Numbered from the stretch's first letter, positions 1 to 10,765 are shown. The stretch is 64,000 nucleotides of DNA from Halichondria panicea (GCF_963675165.1 NC_087382.1:930001-994000), one strand, 5' to 3'. The notes: generated by a model from the letters alone, not told the origin. Numbers and translations are program-made.

Positions 1-544
1 AGGGGTAGCCCTACTTCTACGGTTGTTCAGTACCCACGGTAACAATTCCTCTGGGCTGGGCTAACTAGTTGAGCCACGCCTCCCAATTCTCAAGGCTAGG
101 TACATGTCTCTGTCTAGCTGCTTCTTCAGCTTCTTGCTCAGTTTTGTGGCTTAGAGAAAGGCCAGCTACTCAGGGGGAAGAGTCCAGATGAAAGTCTGGC
201 AGCCAGGTGACGTCCAAACGGTCAGTTATTCTTTCCACCAACTTTTTAATCTAGTCTAGTCCTGCTTGCACTGCTACTACTACTGCTGCCTACTGCTGCT
301 ACTCTTCCTAGCTAGTCAAAGGTTTCTTTTTTTTTTTTTTTTTTGTAACTGCATATGCACAAAGAGACATCAAAGCTTACATCAAAGGACACAGATTTTT
401 AGCCTACTTGACTGATAAGGCGGTTACCTAGACTACAGTTTGTTTGTCAGGGAGGAGCTCACATACAACTTCATCTAATTCATCATAACGATTCCTTACC
501 CATTGTTGTAATTTCTACAACAGATTGCCAAGGAAAGAGATAAT
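1..544. other. non-coding stretch, no gene seen
   Basis: No reading frame or exon pattern stands out. There is a CTG/CTA-rich patch around 268-306 and a T run around 326-344. The sequence leads directly into a dispersed repeat that starts near 545. Confidence 0.5.
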
Positions 545-681
545 TTGATATCTTTGGACACACCCTTTAATTATTCCTGTGGATGTAATGCGCATGCGCG
601 CTCATCCCCCATGTGTGAGAAAATAATATCCAAGATCCTCCTGGCAGAATCATCTTTGTCTTGAGAAGCCACAAAACACTA
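545..681 (-). repeat. left half of a dispersed repeat split by the 682-5954 transposon
   Basis: Read in reverse complement, this matches 30067-30230 almost base for base, including the GCGCATGCGC core, the ATAATATCCAAGATCC stretch and the GCCACAAAACAC just before the TA target. Small differences are a missing repeat of GATCC and a missing CTGGT. The other half of the same repeat resumes at 5957. Confidence 0.85.
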
Positions 682-1295
682 CAGTAGAACTTATCCGGCT
701 TGGCAGTTTTCTTGTTATCAGATCAGAAAATGGGCGTGTCCCTCAAACGCGCATGCGCGTTGCAGCTGTTACCATGGATACATGCCTGCTTATCTTCTGT
801 GCATGCTAGGGTCCGCAACTCAAAAAATCAATGTCAACTAATTCAAGTTTTTAGTGGTGCCATAGATAGTCCTAAATGGTAGCAATACACTTGCACTTAC
901 TAATCTCTCAGATCCTTAGCCTTTCTCCAGAAATTAAATTTTTTGTTTTGGGCTGAGGTCAAAGGTCGAGATTGGAATTACTGTAAATTCAAAATAAAAT
1001 TGAAATTAAACAATCTGAAGCAGATGATGTGTTATACTCCTTTGGTTATCGAATCTTCATCTGTTTGCAACTAAGAGGTGACAAATTTTTGCACATTAGT
1101 GTTGTAAATCTCATGCCTATCATATTTTTAGTTTAACAGACAGCTGTATTTACTGAACTATAGTAGTTACACACTTCTTAACGGGTATGCAGTAAGTACT
1201 AAGTCTACCTATTACCTGTACCAAATGTGAGTGAAATCTCCTGTTGCTGACTATCTCCTTGAACCAAACGTTTTTTGGTAATTTGCATTGTAAAG
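682..1295 (+). repeat. left terminal inverted repeat
   Basis: Complementary to about 5305-5954. Long nearly identical blocks include the stretch around 890-1010 (GGCTGAGGTCAAAGGTCGAG) and 1140-1225 (AACGGGTATGCAGTAAGTAC). Identity drops beyond about 1240. An indel-rich outer portion (700-800) shows the two arms have diverged since insertion. Confidence 0.88.
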
Positions 1296-1440
1296 AGAAA
1301 AACTAGTTTGTTTTGAACCCAGGACCCCCCCTGCTTCTAGTTTACTGCTCTTACCACTAAGCTATCACAACACCAACTATTTACTCCAATTTTGCAGACT
1401 AGAGTGTAGTCTCGACTGTCGATAATAACAATTTATTACA

Positions 1441-4400
1441 ATGGCTTCAAGACATGATGGTAAGAACCAGTATAATGTTTTATGCAAAATTTTTACTGCC
1501 TGTTTATCTTACAGATGGAGAATCCCTCATACGGTGCACTGATTGACTTTTTCCAAGCCGCAGAAATCGCTTGCGAAACTGGGAGTGCTAAACAATCAGT
1601 AGCTGAAATCCTTACTGAAAAGGTCACCTCACACTACCCACACGTCTCTATTAGCCGTCCAACTCGGTTTTTGGATACAGTAAAGAGATTGGCTGCACCA
1701 ACACAACCATCCTCCATTGGGGAGCAGAAATTGTTGGGCTCACCATTAAATACTTACCGTCGCAGGGTATGGTTACCCAGAAACAGGCATAATCAAGGTA
1801 AAAATGTAGATAAAATATAAGTATAATAATCATAGTCATGTTTATTGTATGTTGATGCAGCCTCCAACGTATTTCCGACAAATGTAAAGCAGTGTGGTGT
1901 TACAGAGAGTGTTTTCCAGAAAGCGTTTCTGCAATGCTTGGAAGGGCAGCAGGATTTGTGTTGGACTCTTACGAAACCGGTAACAGTTGGATTTTATAGA
2001 AATCTACATCACTATCTCCTACGGTGGCCACCTTCACGTTCAGCTACAAAAGCTACCAATAGGTAGGTTTTACCTTTTGGTTGATGTAAACTTTCAATCC
2101 ACAAAGATGTCGAGTCATCCTGATAACATCTATATGTTTGTGAAACGAGTAGTGGGATCGTGCAAGTTAAACGCAGAGCCCATGTATTATGGTAATACAG
2201 TTAAACAGTTGAAATTGTCCTATCAAGAAGATCTTGAGGCGATGTCTCAGAAAGTGTCCAAGCAAATAGATGTTTTGCATAAAATGAAGAGACAAGTGGA
2301 AGTTGCAAGCAAGGAGCTAGCTGCTACAAGACATACATTATCAGATGTTACAAATTAGCTTCAGAAAACTGTAAAGCAGCGTGATGCTGCACGTAAGCAG
2401 GCCTCTAGAAGTCAAAAGAAGCTTGAAGCGGTATGTTTAGACTCAGCATATTATGAAGAGGAAATGCTATTAAAGAATGATAGTTTGACTGAACTAATTA
2501 AATCTTTTAAGAGTAAAATGAAGTCACTTTCTGTTGCTGGTTCAGCTGTTGTTTCCGAAGAAGGCAATACATTTGAAACAAAAAATTGTAGTCAGGCTTA
2601 TACACCAATGGTTAGAGAACTCTACTATAAACTGCTTGCGCAGCAGTTGCCTCCTGCCAAAATTTCTAGCACAATTAGAGCTGTTCTCAAAAGCTTCTTA
2701 CCATCATTAGACGTTGATAAATTAAAGCTACCCGGAGAATCTTGCGCTTCTTACATGAGAAGAGAGGAACTTACAACTATAAATGTAGCTCATAATGCAG
2801 CTAATCTTCTAGAGTTTGACTGTTTGAATTTAAACTGTGATGGTACAACATTGTCTCAGAAGAAATTGCAAGGTGCTGCAACTAATGGTTCAGTTCTTTC
2901 AGTCAATGAGATTCCTGATGGAAGTGCAGATTCAATGATACTTGACATTTCTCGTGAGCTAGAGAAACTTAGAGATGTTGCCCGTGCATTACATTTTCCC
3001 GGTGCAGACAAAATCAACTGGACTCTGATCAGATCATCCACATCCGATTCAGCAGCAACACAAAAAAGATTTAATAAACTGGTTGAAGAAAAAAGAGATG
3101 TAGATCGAGAACGCTTTGGACCTGCTGGAGATGTAACTGAACTAATTGAGAACTTTTGTTGCATGCACCTCGGTGTTAATCTTCGGAAAGCGTTTTTTGA
3201 GAGTGAAAAATCACGCATTGATAATGCTTCGAGTGATGTTTTAGTTCACGAGTATTGCAAGTTACTAAGTAAATGTGGTGGAAAGCATGGCATACCTGAA
3301 TATGGTCATGGTGCAATCGCGTTTCCCGATTTTTTAGCATTAATGGCTTCTCAATCAGACCCAAGTGAAGCTACTTACTATCAGCAATGTGCAACAATTA
3401 AGTTGGATAGACAAGTTGGTAGCAGGTATTTTGTGACTGCTGCCAACGCTGGAAAAGTATATTTCCTTCGGGAAGCTTCGATTTGCTTTTTGAGATACAT
3501 TGGAAAGGAAAGCGGAAATAAACTGGAACAAAGTGTTATTCAAAAACTTCAAGATCAAGTTGAACTAGCCCATCTAAAAGCTGACGCAATAATGTTTCAT
3601 CATGTTTACTGTAATATGGTAATGCTTGCAAAATCGACTAACTTGAATAAGAATGTTCTTGACATGAACATACACTATTTAGAACTTCAAGCTTTTTTAT
3701 CTGAGGTAGAGCGTTATCCAGAAACAGCTATGGATCGAAACCATCAAATATTCTTATCAGAAAAGCGATTATATGGGAATGACAAGAATATTAATCATCG
3801 CCTGCATCCATCATATGCACCCATTGAAGAAGTAGTCTTTTCCAGCAATGAAACTGATGAGCGTCTCCTTCATCCATTGCTTTGTTCTGGTGCAGCAAAG
3901 ATGAATGCAAAACTTTCATCCTATGCCCAAAACCAGCTACCAGGCGGCAAGTATTGGAATCCTGCACCAGATGTAGCAACTGTTTTGAAGTCTTTGAAGC
4001 CTAACAATGATGTCTGTGAAAGTATCCTAGGTCTAAACGATTACCTGTCAACGGTAATGCCAAACTTGCATCAGATGTCTAAATCAAATCTAGTTCAGGC
4101 AAAAAAAAACAAGACTGTTCAATGGCTAGATGGTCTACCAAGTGATCAACAGCACAACATTGTTGAATTTGCAAGAAAGAGCCGAGTTCAAGTTAAAAAG
4201 GCATATGATAGCGCTCAAGAGGACAGGCAAAAACTCAGGCAAGAGAAAATGATCAGAGAGAAAAACCGCAGAGATGCCTTTCAAAAAAGAGCTGCTGAAG
4301 AAAAGGCTAAACTGTCAAAAGTACATTTGATAACAACAGGTGATGAACTGAAAGGTGCACTATTAGAAATTGATGAAGAGAGCATAACTGCTGCAAAAAA

Positions 4401-4791
4401 GGCCCCAAAAAAACGTGTATTACTCAGAGAACAAATTAATGTTCGGAAGAAAGTGTTTGAAGATAGTATTAATATTCCATTCTCAACTAGAGGGAAACAA
4501 CGACCCCTAACTGATATAATCAAAGACTTTTCTGCTCATTTGCTGCAGTGTGAAGGAACAAGTACTATGGATAATGCTAAGCACTATACGTTCGAGTCGC
4601 TAGTTGGGAGAAGAGTTAAACATTGTTTTGAAGTAGAAAATGAAGAGAGATGGTTCTCAGGAGTTGTTGTAAGTTATAATCCTACAACTCACTTACACGA
4701 AATTGTTTATGATGATGAAGAACACAGCTGCTTTTTTAACTTGCTAGAAGATCTCTCAAAAGGTGACTTACTGGTCGAAAATGATAATTGA
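1441..4791 (+). pseudogene. transposase-like protein with coiled coil, DDE-like core and Tudor-like tail; interrupted by a stop
   Basis: The likely start is ATG 1441 with a short first exon (donor after 1458), then exon 1515-1796 and a third exon from 1860. The frame is lost near 1980-1990, where either a splice is missed or a frameshift exists. The frame continues to 2358, where TAG 2356-2358 cuts a heptad-rich coiled coil that goes on in the same frame on the other side. The long open part, 2464-4791 (775 codons), has D at residue ~126 (NCDGTTL), D at ~195 (STSDSAATQ) and a CCMHLGVN motif near 232. That layout fits an RNase H-type transposase, but I cannot name the family. The last ~65 residues (VGRRVKHCFE...GVVVSYNP...EIVYDDEEH) look like a Tudor/Agenet-type barrel, which is usually a histone reader or other protein-binding fold. 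The region 560-640 is rich in Lys/Arg/Glu helices. Its location inside matched TIRs supports a transposition role. Confidence 0.75.
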
Positions 4792-4900
4792 TTTTTATAT
4801 AACATGTGCATGTATGTGATATTGTATGATTATTATTTAATTAACATTAATTTAATGTTATAATTAAATAACACACTAATACTTCTATAAGAAGTAATTA

Positions 4901-5144
4901 TTATAGTTGGTCCATAATCTCTTTCAAAGTAATTCGAGTTAAACTCATTTCCGTAAGTAATCTTTTTAATTCTTCTTGCAAGTGCAAAATGTCATCGTCT
5001 TGCTGTTTAAGTTGCAGAGACAGCTGACAAATTTTGAGTTGCACCTCATCTTCAAGGTTTTTTTGCATTGTACCTGGAACAGCGAGAAAAACAATAATAT
5101 TATAGTTTGCTTGGTAAATTCAACATACCCTCAATTGATGACAT
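4901..5144 (-). CDS. small two-exon coiled-coil protein, accessory gene of the transposon
   Basis: Exon 1 is 5144-5129 (ATG, then MSSIEG begins) and exon 2 is 5073-4901. The intron (5128-5074) has clean GTATGT and TTCCAG borders. Together they give 62 codons with no stop. Past the first eight residues the product is one continuous amphipathic helix (LQLKQQDDDILHLQEELKRL), so a coiled coil is expected. It converges on the transposase gene, whose stop is 110 bp away. I know no homologue. Its place between the TIRs and its coiled coil, like the one in the transposase, suggest a partner or inhibitor of the transposase, but that is inference. Confidence 0.65.
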
Positions 5145-5304
5145 GATCTGGCTTTAATCTGTAAAAAAAATTGTTACAATGTCACGTAGACGATAGTCAA
5201 CCTAATTCTACATGATTATAAAGCAAATTGCCTACCAATAAATTATCTTATACGCCTACTATCTACGAATAATTCTGGTAGCGACGTTAGTAGGTTCAAA
5301 TACA

Positions 5305-5954
5305 TTATAGCAAATTGTTTTGTTCACGTAGATGGTCAGTAACAGAAGATTTCGCTTAAATTTGGTACAGGTAATAGGTAGACTTAGTACTTACTGCATA
5401 CCCGTTAAGAAGTGTGTAACTACTGTAGTTCAGTAAATACAGCTGTCTTATCAAAACTATTAATGTGATAGCCCCAGATAGGCATGAGATTTACAACTCT
5501 AAGATGCAAAATTTGGCACAATGCTTCACCTCTTTAGTTGCAGACAGATGAAGATTCGATAACCAAAGGAGTATAACACATCATCTGCTTCAGATTGTTT
5601 AATTTCAATTTAATTTTGATTTACAGTAATTCTATTTAGCGCAATCTCGACCTTTGACCTCAGCCCAAAACAAAAAATTTAATTTCTGGAGAAAGGCTAA
5701 CGATCTGAGAGATTAGTAAGTGCAAGTGTATTGCTACCATTTAGGACTATCTATGGCACCACTAAAAACTTGAATTAGTTGACATTGATTTTTTGAGTTG
5801 CGGACCCTATGCATGCGCATACAACCATGTGGCACTGCTGTTTATCAATAAAGTGGGTGGATCAAGGCGTGGTTTATCTATTTGATTATCCGGCATATTC
5901 ACTTATCCGGCCTGCTTCTGGAACCAAGGTGTCCGGATAATCGAGGTTCTACTG
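5305..5954 (-). repeat. right terminal inverted repeat
   Basis: Mirror of 682-1295. It shares CCTATTACCTGTACCAAA, CCTTTGGTTATCGAATC and CGGACCCTA blocks in reverse complement. The outer end keeps a fuller terminal motif (CCGGATAATCGAGGTTCTACTG) than the left arm, which has lost some bases. Confidence 0.88.
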
Positions 5955-5956
5955 TA

Positions 5957-6085
5957 CCATATAACAATATAGATAACAATAAATTATGCATGTACACAGG
6001 TCTTTTCTTCTTAGTCTTAGATATTATATACACTGAACTACAGATCCTGGAAGAACACTTGTGGATTGATTTGGGTAGATCGAAT
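5957..6085 (-). repeat. right half of the dispersed repeat split by the transposon
   Basis: It continues the repeat from 681. In reverse complement it matches about 29990-30064, including the AAGAAAAGACCTGTGTACATGCAT block and CTGTAGTTCAGTGTATATAATATC. Confidence 0.8.
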
Positions 6086-6206
6086 ATTAAGAACAAAAAA
6101 TGCAACTGTTGCATGTGTTGCACCTGTTGCAGCCCCCAGGCCCAAGGAAGGGCGGCTGATTTATACTATGGGCGTGGTTTCCAGTCTAGCAACACTGCAC
6201 TGTACT

Positions 6207-6252
6207 TAGCCTCGACTCCAGCCCCTTGAACAACGGCTTGGAATCGAGGCTA
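6207..6252. mobile_element. 46-bp TAGCCTCG palindromic miniature element with 9-bp target duplication
   Basis: It begins TAGCCTCGACTCCAG and ends CTTGGAATCGAGGCTA, forming a near-perfect hairpin. CACTGTACT is present immediately on both sides (6198-6206 and 6253-6261). Ends and duplication length match the KDZ transposon at 11644-18628, so it is probably moved by that enzyme. Confidence 0.85.
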
Positions 6253-6261
6253 CACTGTACT

Positions 6262-7831
6262 GTGCAGGCAAATCCAACCCGTATGCAAAGGCGCTATATA
6301 TAACAGCTCGGAGTTTAATACTAACCTAGATTCCTTGCTCTAGACTAGTTAATAATAGAAAGTCAATCTGGCCAGCTATCCCACTAAAATGTGAATCGGA
6401 TCCTGTGCTCTATGTCAGTATCAGTATCAGAGTTCTCTGCCGGTAATACTGAATGTTTACCATGCAGATAAAGAGTGACCGGCTGAACGATGGTGACAAC
6501 GGATTATAATAATTATAATGCCACAAATCAAACATATTATGCATGTAATTATGACCATAACTGGGTAAATAGATAATAATAGTATATACCGTACAATTAG
6601 TTTTGGCATTATTCAGTTAATCACGGATAACTTTCCAGCTGGTGGATGACAGCTTGGACATATCCAAACTTGGCTCTCGAAAGGCAGCTCCTTCAAACCT
6701 ACACAGGTGTAGTGATACCATCGCCAGCATGAGTCAGCCTCACACCCGACCCACATGCGTTTTCCCTTCTTCGTAAATTTCCCTCCACATTAATTTTGCT
6801 GGCAGTGTTTCTCGTCTTCTGTATAATTATATACAGTAGCACAAAATATTAATGGGCATGGTGACGTGTGCATGAATAAAATGTTGCTGTTGAGAAAACA
6901 AATTACTGTGTGCATGACAGTGCATGCATGCATGTGTGCATGATTTTTACTTTCACGCTTGAAAGCAGAGGTACGTTTGCAAAAGCCATTTTTTAGATGC
7001 TGCTGTCTTGACCAAACCACATGATGGGTGGAGTTGGCTGAAAAAACGCTCTATGAAAAATGCGCCTCTCTACAAAATGCATCTCTCTACAAAATTCACC
7101 TCTCTAAAAAACGCACCTCTGTACAAAACGTCTCTCTACAAAATTCACCTCTCTAAAAAACGCACCTCTGTGCAAAATGTCGTTCTCTGAAAAATGTACC
7201 TCTCCAAAAATTGCACCACCTATTTTTTAAAACGCACCTCTCATAAAAAGCAGCACCAAAACGCACTAATGCATGCTGGTGGTATAATCATGCATGCATC
7301 CTCACATAATTTATATGGACTATGCCGGAAAAGTTACCTGGTATTTTCTTGAGTTTGATGACCGAGTCAACCACTTCAATAGCTATGATCTGTTGTTCTG
7401 CATGCATAATTTATAATAATGCATTCGAGCTCAACATTGACATACTATAATTATTATAGTCCGGTCACCCTATATAATGTACATAATGTATGCATGTATG
7501 TACATGTATTATTATAAGAATTATAAAATATAGGGACAGTGTCGCATGCAGTGGCCGCAATAGCAAGGTGGCTGCTTTAACAGCCTGCATGCATGCCAAT
7601 TAATTCGTGCCTAGCGAAACAAAAGGTATAATTATATATATAGAGAGGTGACCGTAATTCAAAGAGCCGAGAGTCTATACCGTATAGCGCGAAACACATT
7701 CTACAAAACGTCCACAAAATGGAACCTCCATTAAAAAATTATTGCTGTTATTTTGCACAATCGTGAAAACCTATAATTTATATAGATGCATGCATAATTA
7801 TAGCTGGTCCCGGCCGACCTATCTCACTTAC
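6262..7831. other. non-coding; degenerate short tandem repeats at about 7055-7250
   Basis: No exon is recognised. From about 7055 to 7250 a 16-20 bp motif of the form CCTCTCTACAAAATGCA recurs about ten times with substitutions, which gives spurious short reading frames. The rest is AT-rich spacer with many TGCATGCA words. Confidence 0.55.
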
Positions 7832-8443
7832 CAGGGGAGACTTTTTGCTGCAATTCAAGCATTGGGGGATCCTGATGTGGCCTTTGAGTAATGGATGAAA
7901 TGGAGGTCTTTTCATCTGCATCATGACGACTGCCCTCAAAATGTTTTTGTAGCTTTCTCGGTTTAATCTTGTGGCAGATTGGAGAAATTGATTGATTGAG
8001 AGCAGCCACAGAATGTTTGTTAATTGGAGTGCTAGTAAAAACTCCTCTTGGTGTCGGCAGAGCTCTCTCTTTTCTCTTCTTTTGAGGATTAAGTAGTGAG
8101 GAATGCTCAATAACGTCGGACCGTGTAGTAAACTCAACTTCATCATTGTCCGATGTAATTGGTGTGATCTGTTGAGAGGTGATCTGTTGAGAGGTGTGTA
8201 ATTCTGCCTCAGAACTTGAAGGTGATCCATTCAAAGAAAGTGAGAGGTGTGGTCTCGTGCATCGCTTCTTCTTGGGAGACCTACACAACTTGGCAGGAGA
8301 ATACAATTATTTCTTCAATGTAACTGCAGCTGTTTGCCTCACATTCCTGCTCTGGTGAGCCTCACGTGCAGGAGTTTGTTGAGAGGAGGATGCAGGAATT
8401 TGTTGAGAGGAGGATGCAGGAGTTTGTTTCAGTTCAGAGGAGG
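7832..8443 (-). pseudogene. exon of a basic Ser/Thr-rich protein of unknown function, one in-frame stop
   Basis: Read on the minus strand, an acceptor (TATATATAG at 8444) opens a frame that runs to a donor (CTG|GTAAGTGAG at 7832). The frame is broken only by TAA at 8309-8307. Upstream of the stop the codons follow a 24-bp tandem repeat giving TPASSSQQ-like units. Downstream are a basic cluster (SPKKKRCTR) resembling a nuclear localisation signal, QITSQQIT repeats and many Ser/Pro residues. Low complexity prevents family assignment. A nuclear regulatory protein is possible but unproven. Neighbouring exons were not identified. Confidence 0.45.
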
Positions 8444-8481
8444 CTATATATATATATAATAATAATGATGACTGCCATGAA

Positions 8482-8611
8482 TTAATTGCACATTAAAAAT
8501 CATGTACGAACAGACTGTCAGACAACTTACCATCCTTCCAAGGTTCGAGAATTGAACCCTCTACTTAACCTCATGACAGCAGAGCAAACATTTGCTTGGA
8601 TTTCCAGATGC
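8482..8611 (+). pseudogene. C-terminal fragment of a KDZ-family transposase
   Basis: Translation gives LHIKNHVRTDCQTTYHP and then TAEQTFAWISR. These match the N-H-x(3)-DC and AEQTFxW motifs near the C-terminus of Kyakuja-Dileera-Zisupton transposases. The same motifs occur in the copy at 15290-15450 (HFQNHVSPDCK and AGEQTFVWVHR). Homology stops abruptly where the CAACAGATG satellite starts, so the satellite has replaced the remainder of the gene. Confidence 0.7.
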
Positions 8612-9806
8612 AACGGTGCAACAGATGCAACGGTGCAACAGATGCAACAGATGCAACAGATGCAACGGTGCAACAGATGCAACGGTGCAACAGATGCAAC
8701 AGATGCAACGGTGCAACAGATGCAACGGTGCAACAGATGCAACGATGCAACAGATGCAGCGGTGCAACAGATGCAACAGATGCAACAGATGCAACGGTGC
8801 AACAGATGCAACAGATGCAACGGTACAACAGATGCAACGGTACAACAGATGCAACAGATGCAACAGATGCAATGGTGCAACAGATGCAACAGATGCAACA
8901 GATGCAACAGATGCAACGGTGCAACGGTGCAACGGTGCAACAGATGCAACAGATGCAACGGTGCAACAGGTGCAACGGTGCAACAGATGCAACCGTGGAA
9001 AAGATGCAACAGATGCAACGGTGCAACAGATGCAACAGATGCAACGGTGCAACAGATGCAACGGTGCAACAGGTGCAACGGTGCAACAGATGCAACGGTG
9101 CAACAGATGCAACAGATGCAACAGATGCAACGGTGCAACAGATGCAACGGTGCAACAGATGCAACAGATGCAACAGATGCAACGGTGCAACAGATGCAAC
9201 AGATGCAACGGTGCAACAGATGCAACAGATGCAACAGATGCAACGGTGCAACAGGTGCAACGGTGCAACAGATGCAACCGTGGAAAAGATGCAACAGATG
9301 CAACGGTGCAACAGATGCAACAGATGCAACAGATGCAACGGTGCAACAGATGCAACGGTGCAACAGATGCAACAGATGCAACGGTGCAACAGATGCAACA
9401 GATGCAACGGTGCAACAGATGCAACAGATGCAACGGTGCAACAGATGCAACGGTGCAACAGATGCAACAGATGCAACAGATGCAACGGTGCAACAGATGC
9501 AACAGATGCAACGGTGCAACAGATGCAACGGTGCAACAGATGCAACGATGCAACAGATGCAGCAGCGGTGCAACAGATGCAACAGATGCAACAGATGCAA
9601 CGGTGCAACAGATGCAACAGATGCAACAGATGCAACGGTGCAACAGATGCAACGGTGCAACAGATGCAACGGTGCAACAGATGCAACAGATGCAACGGTG
9701 CAACAGATGCAACAGATGCAACAGTGCAACAGATGCAACGGTGCAACAGATGCAACGGTGCAACAGATGCAACGGTGCAACAGATGCAACAGATGCAACG
9801 GTGCAT
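8609..9806. repeat. 1.2-kb satellite of two alternating units, 9 bp and 8 bp
   Basis: The array consists almost wholly of CAACAGATG (9 bp) and CAACGGTG (8 bp) in an irregular order. A rare variant containing CAACCGTGGAAAAGATG occurs at 8990 and again 285 bp later, showing a larger duplication step. Neither unit contains a stop trinucleotide in most frames, so several long open frames arise on both strands. These are not regarded as genes. Confidence 0.95.
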
Positions 9807-9815
9807 GCAATGCAA

Positions 9816-9975
9816 GTGATCATGCGTGGACAGAGGAGGCGCGGTGCAGCTCAGGCAATTAGCCTTTGAATAATTATCCGTCCACGTCGTATGTTTTTGC
9901 TGAGAGTAATCAAAGGGCTAATTACTTGAGCTGCACCGCGCCTGTCGCCTGTCGGACCTCCTCTGATGCGTGGAC
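9816..9975. repeat. imperfect inverted repeat after the satellite
   Basis: ATGCGTGGACAGAGGAGGCGCGGTGCAGCTCAGGC (about 9822-9857) recurs inverted at about 9926-9975 (GAGCTGCACCGCGCC...CCTCCTCTGATGCGTGG), with a loop of about 70 bp. It looks like a foldback element or a KDZ terminal remnant. Confidence 0.65.
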
Positions 9976-9988
9976 TTAGGCTAAGTCT

Positions 9989-10025
9989 TAGCCTTGATTC
10001 CATACACTCTAAGTAATCGAGGCTA
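9989..10025. mobile_element. possible TAGCC-type miniature element, degraded
   Basis: It starts TAGCCTTGATTCCA and ends TAATCGAGGCTA, resembling the other TAGCCTCG elements. The flanks share only a few bases, so no clear 9-bp duplication is visible. A further TAGCCTCGAATCC is present at about 10069. Confidence 0.35.
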
Positions 10026-10189
10026 CTTAAGTACCTCGATTACCAGGCCGCACTAGCTAGTGGGATGGATAGCCTCGAATCCTTGATTATACAGCCACAG
10101 TAATGGCGATCCCATGCAACGTGCTACTGTTGCATTTATGTGCGTACATAATTCGTGTGCCCATATCACGCCATATCTATGGAAGAATC

Positions 10190-10385
10190 AATTTTCTTCT
10201 TTCTTGAGGTCCTGGTAAGCCACATAATACAACAATACATGCATGTAAATAAGTCTTTTCTTCTCAGTGACTTTATATAGATAAGCTAACTTTAATACTA
10301 ATATAACACTCTAATACTTTTAAGCGAAAGCAAAAACATGGTGAGAGGCATTAGCACAGCGCCAGCTTGAACACTAGTTTCACGA
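10190..10385 (-). repeat. dispersed repeat, copy in minus orientation
   Basis: Matches 29761-29990 in reverse complement (CTTTCGCTCAAAAGTATTAG, GCCTCTCGCCATGTTTTTGC, AAGAAAAGACTTATTTACATGCAT). A shorter copy lies at 25215-25285. It is the same repeat family as the target of the 682-5954 transposon. Confidence 0.8.
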
Positions 10386-10447
10386 GCACTCAGGATGTCT
10401 TCAGAAGTTTGCTATAAACAAATAATTATTATATACATAATTTATAA

Positions 10448-10765
10448 CTCATATCCAGGTTCAGGGGCCGTTTTGCCACCCTTGGTAGTTTTTTACATAC
10501 CACCTCCTATGTGCACAAAGTGCTTCATGTGACACATAGCAACACGCTTAGTATTAACTCACATCCAGGTTCAGGGGCCGTTTTGCCACCCTTGGTAGTT
10601 CTTTACATACCACCTCCTATGTGCACAAAGTTCTTCATGTGACACATAGCAACACACTTAGTATTAACTCACATCCAGGTTCAGGGGCCGTTTTGCCACC
10701 CTTGGTAGTTCTTCACATGCCACCTCCTATATGCACAAAGTTTATGTGACACATAGCAACATACT
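10448..10765. repeat. minisatellite, three ~115-bp units
   Basis: The unit reads CACATCCAGGTTCAGGGGCCG, TTTTGCCACCCTTGGTAG, then CACCTCCTATGTGCACAAAG and GTGACACATAGCAACA. Three consecutive copies are seen; the third is slightly shortened. It sits in an intron or 3' flank of the SAM-domain gene. Confidence 0.9.

Larger units (their letters stand above)
682..5954 (+). mobile_element. 5.27-kb DNA transposon with ~600-bp TIRs and TA target duplication
   Basis: The element begins CAGTAGAACTTATCCGG and ends with the complement of CAGTAGAACCTCGATTATCCGG, with TA on both sides (680-681 and 5955-5956). Long inverted repeats run inward about 610 bp on the left and 650 bp on the right. Inside are a transposase-like gene (+) and a small spliced coiled-coil gene (-), placed tail to tail. 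TA duplication and CAGTRGAAC ends are usual for pogo/Tc1-mariner elements, but the encoded protein does not look like a pogo transposase. An unoccupied copy of the target at 30065-30066 has a single TA, which confirms the boundaries. Confidence 0.92.

Noticed and set aside
8486-9869. Overlapping 400+ codon frames on both strands
   Set aside because: They are produced by a stop-free 8/9-bp satellite; composition is the same in every frame.
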